Positions 18,268 through 26,985 of a stretch of 64,000 bases of DNA are shown here, in pieces. The DNA is taken from the NCBI RefSeq assembly GCF_003390865.1, contig NZ_QMEJ01000003.1, forward strand, positions 310,001 through 374,000, read 5' to 3'. The first letter of the stretch is position 1; the number at the start of each line of letters is the position of its first letter. A model generated the notes under the pieces. It did no database searches. It saw only the letters and a program-made list of their open reading frames with translations, and was not told the origin of the DNA. A program made the translations under genes and the position numbers. Source of the DNA: Tropicimonas sp. IMCC34011. Its GTDB lineage: Bacteria; Pseudomonadota; Alphaproteobacteria; Rhodobacterales; Rhodobacteraceae.

Positions 18268-18580
18268 GTGGCAGCAAAGCCCGATGGTCGCCTCGAGCGG
18301 CTGGACATCGTGCCTGCGCAGCTCCAGGCGCTGGTCGACATTCGGCCGAAGTATGCCTGCCGCGTCTGCTCCCAGGGGATCATGCATGCAGCATCCGGGC
18401 CCCGGCTGATCGAAGGTGGCCTGCCGGCCGAAGGTGCCATCGCCCACGTCCTGGTATCAAAGTTCGTGGACCACCTGCCGTGTTACAGGTAGAGCCAGAT
18501 CCTGGCCCGCCCCGGCATCCGGATCGATCCCAGCGCCTTGGCAAACTGGGCCGGGACGGCGGCCTTCCAGCTGTCCTCAA
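18268..18580 (+). pseudogene. IS66-family transposase (TnpC) fragment with a nonsense codon
   Basis: About 100 codons match the zinc-finger/N-terminal region of IS66 TnpC: ERLDIVPAQLQALVDIRPKY, then CRVC, RLIEGGLPAEG, IAHVLVSKFVDHLPCYR. A TAG at 18490-18492 stands where TnpC normally has Gln (CAG), and the reading continues in frame as SQILARPGIRIDPSALANWAG. Both ends are missing, as are TnpA, TnpB and the catalytic DDE core. The 18179-18597 gap holds nothing else. It marks the border between the phosphodiester operon and glutamate dehydrogenase. Confidence 0.8.
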
Positions 18581-18597
18581 AAACAAATGCGAGGCTA

Positions 18598-20007
18598 TCA
18601 GATCCCGAGAGCCTTGTAGACTTCGGCGAGTCGCCGCAGGGCGATGGTGTAGGCGGCGGTGCGCAGATCCGGGATCGCGGGGTTGCTGTTCCAAAGTGCC
18701 GACATCTCGGCATAAGCGGAGCGCATTTTGTCGTCGAGACCTGAGCGAACGAGGTCAATCTCGCGCGCGGCGGTGGTGAGCTCGAGCGCGGTATCGGCGG
18801 GAAAGGCGCGGCCTGTCATGGTCTCGATAGACTGGGTCAGCATTCGGTGGCCGCGTTCGTCTCGACGGCGCTCCATTAATCCAAAAGGGATATGGGTCAG
18901 GTTCTTGACCCATTCAAAATAGCTCACCGTGACGCCGCCAGCATTTGCGAAAAGATCGGGAATGATCACGATGCCACGCTCGCGCAAGATCGTGTTGGCG
19001 GCGTAGGTGATCGGACCATTGGCCGCTTCGACGATCAGGCGGGCTTGGATGTCGGGGGCGTTTTCCTCGGTGATGACGCTTTCGAGCGCGGCGGGGATCA
19101 GTATGTCGCAGGCATCGGTCAGGGCAGCTGTCCCGTCGCGCTCAAAGGTCCCGCCGGCAAACCCCTCGACACCGCCCGTGGCCAATACATGTGCCTTCAG
19201 CGCCTCGATATCGAGACCGTCGGGATTGCGAATGGCGCCATCGCGCTCGGCCACCGCGACGATGCGGCAGCCATCCTCGGCGCTGAGGAATTTGGCGGCG
19301 TGATAGCCGACATTCCCGAGCCCCTGCACCACAACAGTGCGTCCCGCGAGGCCCTCGGGCAGGCCCGTCCGTGACAGATCCTGCGGATGACGGAAGAACT
19401 CCTGAAGGGCGTACTGCACACCGCGCCCCGTCGCCTCGATACGCCCCTCGATGCCGCCCATGGCCAGCGGCTTTCCGGTTACGCAGGCGGAGGCGTTGAT
19501 GTCGGTGGGCTTCATGCGGCGGTATTCATCGGCGATCCAGATCATCGTCGTCTCGTTTGTGCCCACATCAGGGGCCGGGACGTTCTGGCTTGGGCTGAGG
19601 AAGTCGTGCCGCGCGAGTTCTTGAGCGAAACGGCGGGTGATCCGCTCGAGCTCATGGGGTTCCCATTCGGTGGGGTCGATCTTGAGCGCGCCCTTGGAGC
19701 CACCGAAGGGAATATCCATGAGCGCGCATTTGTAGGTCATGAGGGCCGCGAGCGCCTCGACTTCATCAAGATTGGCGTAGGGTGCATAGCGGATACCGCC
19801 CTTGGCAGGGCTGGGGTGATTGGAATGGACCGAGCGCCAGCCCTCGAAGGTGTGCATCTTACCCCGCAGTCGCACCCCGAAACGGGTGATATAGGAGGCG
19901 TTGCAGACGTTGATCTTGTTCGCGAGCCCGTCCTCCATCAACATCAGCTGCGCCGCGTCGGAGAACATCTTGTTCACGTCATCAAGAAATGAAGAGCCAG
20001 GTAGCAT
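18598..20007 (-). CDS. gdhA: Glutamate dehydrogenase (Glu/Leu/Phe/Val dehydrogenase family)
   Basis: Interconverts glutamate and 2-oxoglutarate plus ammonia with NAD(P); cytoplasmic hexamer-type enzyme, 469 aa. The substrate domain shows PFGGSKGALKIDP and PAPDVGTNETTMIWIADEY; the Rossmann domain has VVQGLGNVGYHAAKFL. Length and N-terminal layout (KGGIRYAPYANLDEVEALA) fit glutamate dehydrogenase better than leucine dehydrogenase. Next to an amine and 2-aminoadipate catabolic block it could recycle glutamate formed by transamination. Upstream lie two copies of a 10-bp palindrome. Cofactor preference cannot be read with certainty. Confidence 0.85.
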   Translation of the reverse strand: MLPGSSFLDDVNKMFSDAAQLMLMEDGLANKINVCNASYITRFGVRLRGKMHTFEGWRSVHSNHPSPAKGGIRYAPYANLDEVEALAALMTYKCALMDIPFGGSKGALKIDPTEWEPHELERITRRFAQELARHDFLSPSQNVPAPDVGTNETTMIWIADEYRRMKPTDINASACVTGKPLAMGGIEGRIEATGRGVQYALQEFFRHPQDLSRTGLPEGLAGRTVVVQGLGNVGYHAAKFLSAEDGCRIVAVAERDGAIRNPDGLDIEALKAHVLATGGVEGFAGGTFERDGTAALTDACDILIPAALESVITEENAPDIQARLIVEAANGPITYAANTILRERGIVIIPDLFANAGGVTVSYFEWVKNLTHIPFGLMERRRDERGHRMLTQSIETMTGRAFPADTALELTTAAREIDLVRSGLDDKMRSAYAEMSALWNSNPAIPDLRTAAYTIALRRLAEVYKALGI

Positions 20008-20011
20008 TGCT

Positions 20012-20116
20012 GAAATATTTCTATATATCGTTGTGGTTGTAAGAGAATTGTGTCTGAGGGAATGACCGCTCAGGCGAGCCGCCTTGGCTCGTGGGTAACT
20101 GATGTCGAAATATTTC
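20012..20116. promoter_or_regulatory. Paired GAAATATTTC palindromes upstream of glutamate dehydrogenase
   Basis: The 10-bp palindrome GAAATATTTC occurs at 20012-20021, immediately before the start codon, and again at 20107-20116, 95 bases apart. AT-rich palindromes are unusual in this GC-rich DNA, so they may be operators for the gdh promoter. The rest of the 20008-20239 gap has no gene. Confidence 0.35.
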
Positions 20117-20239
20117 CAAAGTCAAGCGAAGCAAGAAGTGGAACTTGCGTTCAGGGGGGCTCTACAAGCAGACAGATTTGAAAGTGGTTGCTGCTAGCTT
20201 TTTTGATCAGCGACTTTATTTTACTTGTAATTTACGAAA

Positions 20240-21643
20240 TTATTGGTCCCGGCCAGAGCAGCTTACTCCTCCTGCCAATTCCGCCAGTGTGATTGGCTTT
20301 ATGGGTGATCTGACACGGAAATAGCCGATCTGCTCGTGGTGCAACTTGTGATGCATCGCCAACAGATTGGTCACGGTGAGCCCGCAATAGCGGCCTTGGC
20401 AGGGTCCCATCCCGCATCTGCAGAAGGCCTTGAGTTGATTTGGGCCATGATATCCGAGGTCAGCAAACCTTCGGACATCCTTTGCAGTTACGCCTTCGCA
20501 TCGACAGACGACGGTTTCTCCGACCGGGCAAAGAATATCGTCAGGGGGCGCGTAGAGCGTTTCAAGAAACGGTCTGATCGCGGCCTCCCGGCCTCGTTGT
20601 CTTAGATAGGGGCGAGCGAGTCTGTCCCTCTCCGGCTCGCTGATCATTCCAAGTGCCGACAGGGCGCCGAGCGCAGTGATCCGACCCGAGAATTCCGCGG
20701 CTTTTGCCCCAAGGATGCCGGCCCCATCACCTGCTATGCTGATATTTGAAGAGGGCGTCATTCCATAGGCGTTCGTTTGCGGACGGAAGCAGAGCTGGCT
20801 TTCGTCCCAGCAATGGGGCAGCCCGAGGGATCGAGAAAGTTGTGTATTGGGGACTACGCCCTGATGCAAAAGTGCGATCTGCGTTTCAATGCGGTGCTGC
20901 CTGCCGCCGTGCCGGAATGCGACTGCGTTCGCGGTGTCCGTCCCTTCGATCCGTGCCTCTTCGGCGCCACGAAACCAAGCGACACCGCTCTTCCGTAGCG
21001 ACCAGATCAGTCGCAAGCCCTCGTACAATACCCGCCAAGACCGCAGCGCACCGGGCGCATGTCTCAGGGCGGATCGCATCTGCTGCCCGGACCGCGTGTC
21101 CACGATGGCTTTCGGGGGAAATCCCGCCGCTAACAATTGGCGGGCGAGGAGGTACAGCAGCGGCCCCGACCCGACGAGCACCGCGTCTCTCGGCGCGGTA
21201 CCGGCGCTCTTCAGAAGGATCTGGGCCGCACCGGCGGTCATCACCCCGGGCAGCGTCCATCCAGGGACGGGGACCGGGCGTTCCAGCGCACCTGTCGCGA
21301 GGAGCAGGTGCCGACCAGTGACCATGCAGCTGCGCCCCTTGCTGCTGTACCAGACCGATCCTTCCGCAGAGGCTTTCCAGACCACGGCACCGCTCCGGTA
21401 ATCAATGCGCTTGTCGAGGGCAGTGTTCGCAAGGCTGCGACCCGAGGAATAACTCCGACCAAGCAGGCGGTCGTGCCCGGGCGTCGCAGAAAGAACATTT
21501 CGGTAAATCTGGCCGCCGGGTGTGGGCTGCTCGTCGAGCAGGATTACCCGAGCACCATACCTGCGGGCTTCGTCGGCAGCGGCTAGTCCGGCCGGACCTG
21601 CGCCTATTATAATCAGATCGGCGTCCGCCGGTCGGACCGTCAT
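20240..21643 (-). CDS. FAD/NAD(P) oxidoreductase with BFD-like Fe-S domain (OoxA/HcnB type)
   Basis: Electron-transfer subunit of a multi-component amine/opine oxidase, 467 aa. FAD motif IIGAGPAGLAAADEARRYG at the N-terminus and a second dinucleotide motif VLVGSGPLLYLLARQLL mid-protein. The C-terminus has a BFD-like [2Fe-2S] domain with cysteines in VVCRCEG and FCRCGMGPCQGRYCG. Relatives are the A subunits of octopine/nopaline oxidase, HcnB of cyanide synthase and D-hydroxyproline dehydrogenase. Start overlaps the end of the ferredoxin-like gene by 4 bases. Substrate not readable from sequence. Confidence 0.82.
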   Translation of the reverse strand: MTVRPADADLIIIGAGPAGLAAADEARRYGARVILLDEQPTPGGQIYRNVLSATPGHDRLLGRSYSSGRSLANTALDKRIDYRSGAVVWKASAEGSVWYSSKGRSCMVTGRHLLLATGALERPVPVPGWTLPGVMTAGAAQILLKSAGTAPRDAVLVGSGPLLYLLARQLLAAGFPPKAIVDTRSGQQMRSALRHAPGALRSWRVLYEGLRLIWSLRKSGVAWFRGAEEARIEGTDTANAVAFRHGGRQHRIETQIALLHQGVVPNTQLSRSLGLPHCWDESQLCFRPQTNAYGMTPSSNISIAGDGAGILGAKAAEFSGRITALGALSALGMISEPERDRLARPYLRQRGREAAIRPFLETLYAPPDDILCPVGETVVCRCEGVTAKDVRRFADLGYHGPNQLKAFCRCGMGPCQGRYCGLTVTNLLAMHHKLHHEQIGYFRVRSPIKPITLAELAGGVSCSGRDQ

Positions 21644-21936
21644 GTGTCATCTCCGCTCGGCAAGAGGGACCGCACGACCAGACCTGCCACGACGGGTGTC
21701 ATGCAGGATTGGACGCTTGTTCCATCGATGTCGACGATGCAGCCGTAGCACGCGCCCATCATGCAGTAGGGGCCAGTGTTCTCGCTCGCCGCGGAAGACC
21801 TTCGAAATCGGCGATACCCGCGGGCAAGAAGCGCAGCCGCTACCGTCATACCTGTCGAAGCTTGGATCTCTGCGCCGTCGAACGTGAAGGTGAGGTCCGC
21901 ATCTGCGCTATCCGGCGGGGTGACAGGTTCAAACAT
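21640..21936 (-). CDS. Small [2Fe-2S] subunit (HcnA/OoxC type)
   Basis: A 98 aa ferredoxin-like subunit. The plant-type cluster ligands are in YCMMGACYGCIVDIDG with a further Cys in SVQSCMTPV. It likely transfers electrons between the two flavoprotein subunits of the oxidase. ATG at 21936 is chosen: it overlaps the upstream flavoprotein stop by 8 bases, while the longer frame from 22002 lies wholly inside that gene and has no conserved content. Middle gene of the three-gene oxidase set. Confidence 0.82.
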   Translation of the reverse strand: MFEPVTPPDSADADLTFTFDGAEIQASTGMTVAAALLARGYRRFRRSSAASENTGPYCMMGACYGCIVDIDGTSVQSCMTPVVAGLVVRSLLPSGDDT

Positions 21937-23023
21937 CGAACCGGCTTTCGTTGAAGGTCGAAAGGTCCGGTGCAGAATTTTTCCCGAGGATCCAGTCGGC
22001 AATCGGACCGGCGTGCGAGGCCGCCAGGGTAATTCCGCTGTGGCAGGTTATGAAACTCGCCCCGGCGTAGGCGTCCGATCGTTCATAGATCGGCAATCCA
22101 TCTGGCGTCATGACCCGAAGGGCCGCCCAGCTTCGGACCATACGCGCACTAGCCAGACGCGGAAAAATCCGGATTGCATCACGCACCATCGCGGTCAGGG
22201 TCGCAGTATCCTCTCGATCGTCCAGACCGGCTTCGGCTTTGGAAGCGCCGATCTGCACACCGCCTTCATTCACCTGACGGATCGACAACGAGGGGTGATT
22301 GATGAAGAACGGCAGTTTTTCGGTGATCAGGAGTTGTCCCTGCTGTGGTCGGACCGGGGCCCTGAAGCCCAGCATGGGGCCAAGTTTCGCGGCCCCGAGG
22401 CCGGCGCAAAGTACAAGCCGTTCTGCCGTGAGAGTGGCGCCATCGCTCATCGTAACTTGAAACCGGTGGTCCGCTGCGGAAACCTCAGCCGCCGGTGCGC
22501 CCGACTTTAGCTTTCCTCCCTTTGCGACAAAAGCTGTCGACAGGGCGCGTAGCAGGAGAAGGGGATTCACGTGGCCGTCCATCGGGCAGAAGATGCCGCC
22601 TACGACCTCAGGTCCTATGGCCGGCTCGAGATGCAGGAGGGCGGCACGGTCGAGGACTTCGAATGGATAATCCCCATCCCACTCCAGCCGGAAGGTTTCG
22701 AGCGCTGCAACTCTGGCGTCGAGCTTCTCGCTATCAGTATAATAGTCGAGCCCCCCCTCGATAGCATATCCGAGCGTCTTGCCCGTTATCTCTTCCAGCT
22801 CCTCCGCGAAATCCGGCCAAAGGGCAGCCGAGCGGCGGGTCCAGCGCGAGTAGTCGATGGCAGTCCGACCCTTGCCGGACACCCAAATCAGGCCGAAATT
22901 CCCCCGTGAGGCGCGATGGTCGTCGTCCCTCGCGTCGATCACGGTGACCTTCTCACCGGCATCGAGCAGTCCGCACGCGACGGACAGACCGACTACACCG
23001 CCGCCAATAACCAGCACGGTCAT
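21929..23023 (-). CDS. FAD-dependent amine oxidase, catalytic subunit (OoxB/HcnC, DAO family)
   Basis: DAO-family flavoenzyme, 364 aa, expected to oxidise a secondary amine or D-amino-acid-like substrate. N-terminal FAD motif VLVIGGGVVGLSVACGLLDA; the DAO C-terminal region has RSWAALRVMTPDGLPIYERS and GITLAASHAGPIADWIL. Together with the Fe-S and OoxA-like subunits it forms an OoxAB/HcnABC or D-hydroxyproline dehydrogenase-like complex. It starts one base from the permease stop, so import and oxidation are encoded by one message. Confidence 0.83.
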   Translation of the reverse strand: MTVLVIGGGVVGLSVACGLLDAGEKVTVIDARDDDHRASRGNFGLIWVSGKGRTAIDYSRWTRRSAALWPDFAEELEEITGKTLGYAIEGGLDYYTDSEKLDARVAALETFRLEWDGDYPFEVLDRAALLHLEPAIGPEVVGGIFCPMDGHVNPLLLLRALSTAFVAKGGKLKSGAPAAEVSAADHRFQVTMSDGATLTAERLVLCAGLGAAKLGPMLGFRAPVRPQQGQLLITEKLPFFINHPSLSIRQVNEGGVQIGASKAEAGLDDREDTATLTAMVRDAIRIFPRLASARMVRSWAALRVMTPDGLPIYERSDAYAGASFITCHSGITLAASHAGPIADWILGKNSAPDLSTFNESRFDV

Positions 23024-23024
23024 C

Positions 23025-23819
23025 TCAGCTTTTCCCGATGAAGATCTTGTCGATCCCGTAAAGGCGGTCGAGCAGCAGCATCACGACGAAGGTTATGACG
23101 ATCGTTACGGTCGAGACCGACGCGCTGAGCGGGTCGATGGTTTCGACGATATGGTTGTACATCTTGACTGGAAGAGTCTGAGTGGCGGGGGCGGCGACAA
23201 AGACGCTCATCGTCAGTTCGTCGAAACTGCTGATGAAGGCCAGAAGCCACCCTCCTGCGACGCCGGGCAGGATCAGGGGCAGGGTGATGCGCCTGAACAC
23301 GGTAAACCGGCTGGCGCCAAGGGTCAGTGCAGCCTGTTCCGCGTCGCGCGGCAGGCCGGTGATCGACGCCAGCGACAGTCGGACGGCATACGGCATGATC
23401 ACGACGATATGTGCCGCGGTCAGACCCACTGACGTCCCACCCATGCCGAGCCGGCTGTAGAATTGCAGAAACGCGACCCCCAGAACGAGGTGCGGGATCA
23501 GCATCGGCGACAACAGGAAAGACGAGATCGCTGCGCGTCCGTGGAAGGTCATCCGCGCAAGGGCGAGTGCCGCGGGAACGGCGATAAGGGTTGCTGCGCT
23601 GGCTGACACGAAGGCCAGGCAAACCGAAAACCAGAACGCTTCGATGAACTCGGGAGCGTCCCAGATTGCCTTGAACCAACGCAGCGATAATCCATCCGTC
23701 GGCATCGAGAGATAGCCCTTGGACGTGAAGGAGACCAGCACGACGACAGCCAGGGGGGCCAGGATGAAGATCACGAAGATGGTGTGGAAGATGTATGAAA
23801 GCGGACCGAGACGACGCAT
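23025..23819 (-). CDS. ABC importer permease (PotC type)
   Basis: Inner-membrane subunit, 264 aa, about six helices, EAA loop EQAALTLGASRFTVFRRITL. Belongs to the polyamine/opine/amino-acid importer group (PotC). ATG at 23819 starts directly at the first hydrophobic stretch; the longer frame is antisense-free but overlaps the other permease and is rejected. Second permease of the operon, 8 bases from its partner. Confidence 0.87.
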   Translation of the reverse strand: MRRLGPLSYIFHTIFVIFILAPLAVVVLVSFTSKGYLSMPTDGLSLRWFKAIWDAPEFIEAFWFSVCLAFVSASAATLIAVPAALALARMTFHGRAAISSFLLSPMLIPHLVLGVAFLQFYSRLGMGGTSVGLTAAHIVVIMPYAVRLSLASITGLPRDAEQAALTLGASRFTVFRRITLPLILPGVAGGWLLAFISSFDELTMSVFVAAPATQTLPVKMYNHIVETIDPLSASVSTVTIVITFVVMLLLDRLYGIDKIFIGKS

Positions 23820-23827
23820 GGCTGACC

Positions 23828-24679
23828 TCACTCGAACACTTTGGCAAAGCGTCGTTCGACCAGACGGTTCGCACTCGTGATGATGACGATGTTGGCAAAC
23901 AGGAGGAGTGCGGCGAGCGTGGCGCCCATGGGCCAGTTCAGGGTGTTTTTGTATTCGTCGTAGATCATCGTCGCGACCACCTTCATGCGGCGGCCGCCGA
24001 TGATCGACGGTGTGGCAAAGGCGGCGGCCGTAAGGGCGAAGCAGATGATGCTGCCAGACAGGATCCCCGGCGTGATCTGCGGCAGGGTGATCCGGCGGAT
24101 GACCGTGAAGGGAGAGGCGCCCAGCGTCAGGGCCGCATCCTCGCTCTGTGGATCCATCTTCTGGAGCGATGCCCAGACCGGGATCACCATGAACGGTACC
24201 AGCACGTGGACCAATGCCACGGTCATACCGGTCATGGTGTACATCAGGCTGACTTCGCCCAGACCGAGCGCGGCGGTCGTTTTCGCCAGAAGGCCATTGC
24301 CACCGAACAAGATCGCCCAGCCGAGCGTTCTGACCACCACTGACACAAGAAGCGGTCCCAGTACCACAAGCAGGAAAATGGACCGCCAAGGATTGCGCAT
24401 CCGCGACAGGATGTAGGCCTCGGGCGCTCCGATCAGAATGCACAGGACCGTCACGAGCAGCGACAGACCCAGGGTGCGTCCGAAAATGACGTAGAAGTAG
24501 GAGTCCGTGAAGACATCCAGATAATTGGCGAGTGTCCAGTCATCCTGGATTCCCAAGGTGTAGTCATAGGAATGCAGGCTGAGGAGAAGCGTCATCACCA
24601 TCGGCGCTCCGAGGAGTGCGCTGAAGAACAGAACTCCCGGAGCGGTCAAAAGGTACGGCGTGGCGTTAATGCGTTTCAT
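23828..24679 (-). CDS. ABC importer permease (PotB type)
   Basis: Inner-membrane subunit, 283 aa, about six helices, with the EAA loop EDAALTLGASPFTVIRRITL. Pairs with the PotC-type permease to form the channel. Its start overlaps the end of the ATPase gene by 14 bases, indicating tight translational coupling. Substrate class is polyamines, opines or similar cationic amines from family knowledge. Confidence 0.87.
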   Translation of the reverse strand: MKRINATPYLLTAPGVLFFSALLGAPMVMTLLLSLHSYDYTLGIQDDWTLANYLDVFTDSYFYVIFGRTLGLSLLVTVLCILIGAPEAYILSRMRNPWRSIFLLVVLGPLLVSVVVRTLGWAILFGGNGLLAKTTAALGLGEVSLMYTMTGMTVALVHVLVPFMVIPVWASLQKMDPQSEDAALTLGASPFTVIRRITLPQITPGILSGSIICFALTAAAFATPSIIGGRRMKVVATMIYDEYKNTLNWPMGATLAALLLFANIVIITSANRLVERRFAKVFE

Positions 24680-25739
24680 CGAACCGACCCTCCGCCGAGA
24701 AAATGTTGACGGCTCCGTCAGGCCAGCTCAGCCATGTCTTGTCGCCATTGGAAAACCCTGGGCGGCCGCTGTTCGGCTGTGTCACGAAAAGCTCCCCGAT
24801 CGGGGTCTGCACCCTGTAGAGCCAGTTCGCGCCCAGAAAGATCGCTGCCAGCACCTTTGCTTCCACACCGTCTGCGGCATCGGACATCACCAACTTCTCG
24901 GGTCTGAGGGACAGTGTGACCTTGTCCAGTTTGCCAAGGTCTGTCCCCGGCAGGTCTATCTGGTGTCCTTCGATGCCCACGACACTCCCTCGTTCTCCTG
25001 CGGATAGAACACGGGCTTCCAGCAGATTGGTCTTTCCGACGAAATCCGACACGAAGAGATCGCGGGGGCGTTCGTACAGCTCGAGCGGTGCGGCGATCTG
25101 GGCAATACGCCCGTCCTCCATGACGACCACGCGATCGCTCATCGAAAGCGCCTCTTCTTGGTCGTGGGTGACAAGAATTGTCGTAACGCCGATCTCTTGC
25201 TGCAACAGACGCAGTTCGATCCGCATCTCTTCACGCAGCTTGGCGTCGAGGTTCGAAAGCGGTTCATCAAGCAGAAGGACCGGCGGCTCGATCACCAGCG
25301 CTCTGGCCAGCGCCACACGTTGTCTTTGGCCACCGGACATCTCTTTCGGGAAACGGTCTGCAAGGTGGTCGAGCTTCACAAGCTTCAGGGCCGCCCGCGC
25401 GCGTTCCTGACGTTCCGAGCGCCCGATGCCCTTCATTTCAAGTCCGAAGGCCACGTTTCCTGTCGCGTCCATGTGCGGGAACAGGGCGTAACTCTGGAAA
25501 ACGATGCCCAGGCCACGCTTGTTTGGCGGTAGGCGAGTGATGTCGGTGCCGCCCAGCACGATCCGCCCGGCTGTCGGCTCCTGCAGGCCGGCGATCATCT
25601 GCAGCGTCGTCGTCTTGCCACATCCGGACGGACCCAGGAGCGACACGAATTCGCCGCGTTCGATCGACAGGTCTACGTTTTCGACTGCCGTGAACTCGCC
25701 GAATCTCTTGGTCAGGTCTTCAAGCCTGAGAAAAGTCAT
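24666..25739 (-). CDS. ABC importer ATPase (PotA type)
   Basis: ATP-binding subunit, 357 aa. Walker A GPSGCGKTTTLQMIAG, Q-loop VFQSYALFPHMDATGN, signature MSGGQRQRVALARAL, Walker B VLLLDEPLSNLDAKL and switch His in VTHDQEEALSMSD. The C-terminal ~110 residues form a TOBE domain as in PotA/FbpC. Separated from the binding-protein gene by 81 bases that contain a strong stem-loop. Confidence 0.9.
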   Translation of the reverse strand: MTFLRLEDLTKRFGEFTAVENVDLSIERGEFVSLLGPSGCGKTTTLQMIAGLQEPTAGRIVLGGTDITRLPPNKRGLGIVFQSYALFPHMDATGNVAFGLEMKGIGRSERQERARAALKLVKLDHLADRFPKEMSGGQRQRVALARALVIEPPVLLLDEPLSNLDAKLREEMRIELRLLQQEIGVTTILVTHDQEEALSMSDRVVVMEDGRIAQIAAPLELYERPRDLFVSDFVGKTNLLEARVLSAGERGSVVGIEGHQIDLPGTDLGKLDKVTLSLRPEKLVMSDAADGVEAKVLAAIFLGANWLYRVQTPIGELFVTQPNSGRPGFSNGDKTWLSWPDGAVNIFSAEGRFDETH

Positions 25740-25773
25740 TTGGGTGGCCTGTATTCGAACGTTTTGTGTTGGA

Positions 25774-25794
25774 TACCGGGGCGTTGCCCCGGTA
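25774..25794 (-). other. Perfect 9-bp stem-loop between binding-protein and ATPase genes
   Basis: TACCGGGGC and GCCCCGGTA flank a 3-base loop, a perfect inverted repeat in the 81-base gap. No T-run follows on the minus strand. As in the other importer operon, the position just after the binding-protein gene suggests message stabilisation or partial termination giving excess binding protein (inferred). Confidence 0.55.
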
Positions 25795-25820
25795 CCGAGG
25801 TTCCGGACTGCTCGACAGTC

Positions 25821-26855
25821 CTAGCGTTCAAGGCGCCGGGTCCATTGTTCGGTCCACTCGCCGCGCTTGTCATTCACGACGGTATAATCGACGGCGATCA
25901 TCTTCTCGGCACGTTCGCCGACAGGCATCGACGCTGCCTGCTCGTCCGTAAGCGTGACTGAGCCGTTGACAGGGCCAGAGCCCTTGGTGTCGGCAAGGTA
26001 CTGTTGCGTCTCCTGCGACGTCACGAACTGGATGAAGTCCTGCGCCGCATCCGGCACGTCGGATCCCACGACTGGGCAGACCGCTGTCATCAGCGCGACC
26101 GCACCTTCCTCGGGATAGACGAAGGCGGCGGGGAATCCGGTATCGGCCAGGGACTTGGCGCGGCCACTGCCCCAGACGGACAACGCGATGTCACCGTTCT
26201 GAAACAGCTCGGACATCTTTCCGGATGAGGGCTCGTAAGTCAGGACGTTCGGATCGATCTCGTCCTCGAAAGCCTTGAACCCCGGCTCGATCTCGTCAAC
26301 TCCGCCGCCGTCCAGCTGAGCCATGACAATCAGCGTCAGAAGGCCATAGCCATTGGTGATCGGCGGGACGGAGACCATTCCCTTGTATTTCGGGTCCTTC
26401 AGATCGTTCCAGGAGGTCGGCGCATCCCAGCCCTTTTCCTCGAACAGCTCGGTGTTGTAGGTCAGTCCGGTCGCGATCAGCTGAACGCCCACGGCCTTGC
26501 TTTCCGGGAATCGGGCCACGTCATAGAGGCCCTCGAAGGTGTCCTCGCGAACCGTGTCGCAGTAGCCGAAGCTTATTGCCTGGACCATTGGACCGTCGTC
26601 CATCATCGCGACGTCGATCTGTTGGTTGCCTTCTTGGGCACGCAGCTTGGCCAAGGTATCGGTCGAATTGCCCGCAACGAACTCGACGTTGACGTCCTTG
26701 CCCGCCTCGGTCTCCTGCCATTTCGGGATCAGTACCGTCTTGTAGAGCTCTTCGTTCGAGCCGCCGTACGAGGCAAAGTACAACGTCTTTTCCTGTGCGA
26801 CGGCCATGGTCGCGGTACAGCCGAGCAGAAGGCTCATTATAGTTAATTTGCGCAT
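25821..26855 (-). CDS. ABC importer substrate-binding protein (PotD-like)
   Basis: Periplasmic binding protein, 344 aa, with Sec signal peptide (TIMSLLLGCTATMAVAQE). The mature protein follows the PotD/opine-binding pattern: LYFASYGGSNEELYKT at the start, QIDVAMMDDGPMVQAIS, and DIALSVWGSGRAKSL. First gene of the operon and divergent from a LysR regulator across a 130-base AT-rich gap, the usual place for LysR control. Ligand unknown; an amine or opine is likely from the adjoining oxidase. Confidence 0.85.
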   Translation of the reverse strand: MRKLTIMSLLLGCTATMAVAQEKTLYFASYGGSNEELYKTVLIPKWQETEAGKDVNVEFVAGNSTDTLAKLRAQEGNQQIDVAMMDDGPMVQAISFGYCDTVREDTFEGLYDVARFPESKAVGVQLIATGLTYNTELFEEKGWDAPTSWNDLKDPKYKGMVSVPPITNGYGLLTLIVMAQLDGGGVDEIEPGFKAFEDEIDPNVLTYEPSSGKMSELFQNGDIALSVWGSGRAKSLADTGFPAAFVYPEEGAVALMTAVCPVVGSDVPDAAQDFIQFVTSQETQQYLADTKGSGPVNGSVTLTDEQAASMPVGERAEKMIAVDYTVVNDKRGEWTEQWTRRLER

Positions 26856-26985
26856 TTAGAAGTTACTCCCTGATTGATCTTTATTCCTCTCATGCTCTCA
26901 GACAGGAACCATAAGTCAAATCTTTAAAATAGATTAATTCATGCAAATATATTATGAACTTCCGGGTCAGAGAAGGGCAGGTGAG

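Noticed and set aside
20240-23023. Cyanide synthase (hcnABC)
   Set aside because: Family matches, but linkage to a PotABCD importer and LysR gene and the gene order differ from hcnABC; amine/opine oxidation is more plausible.
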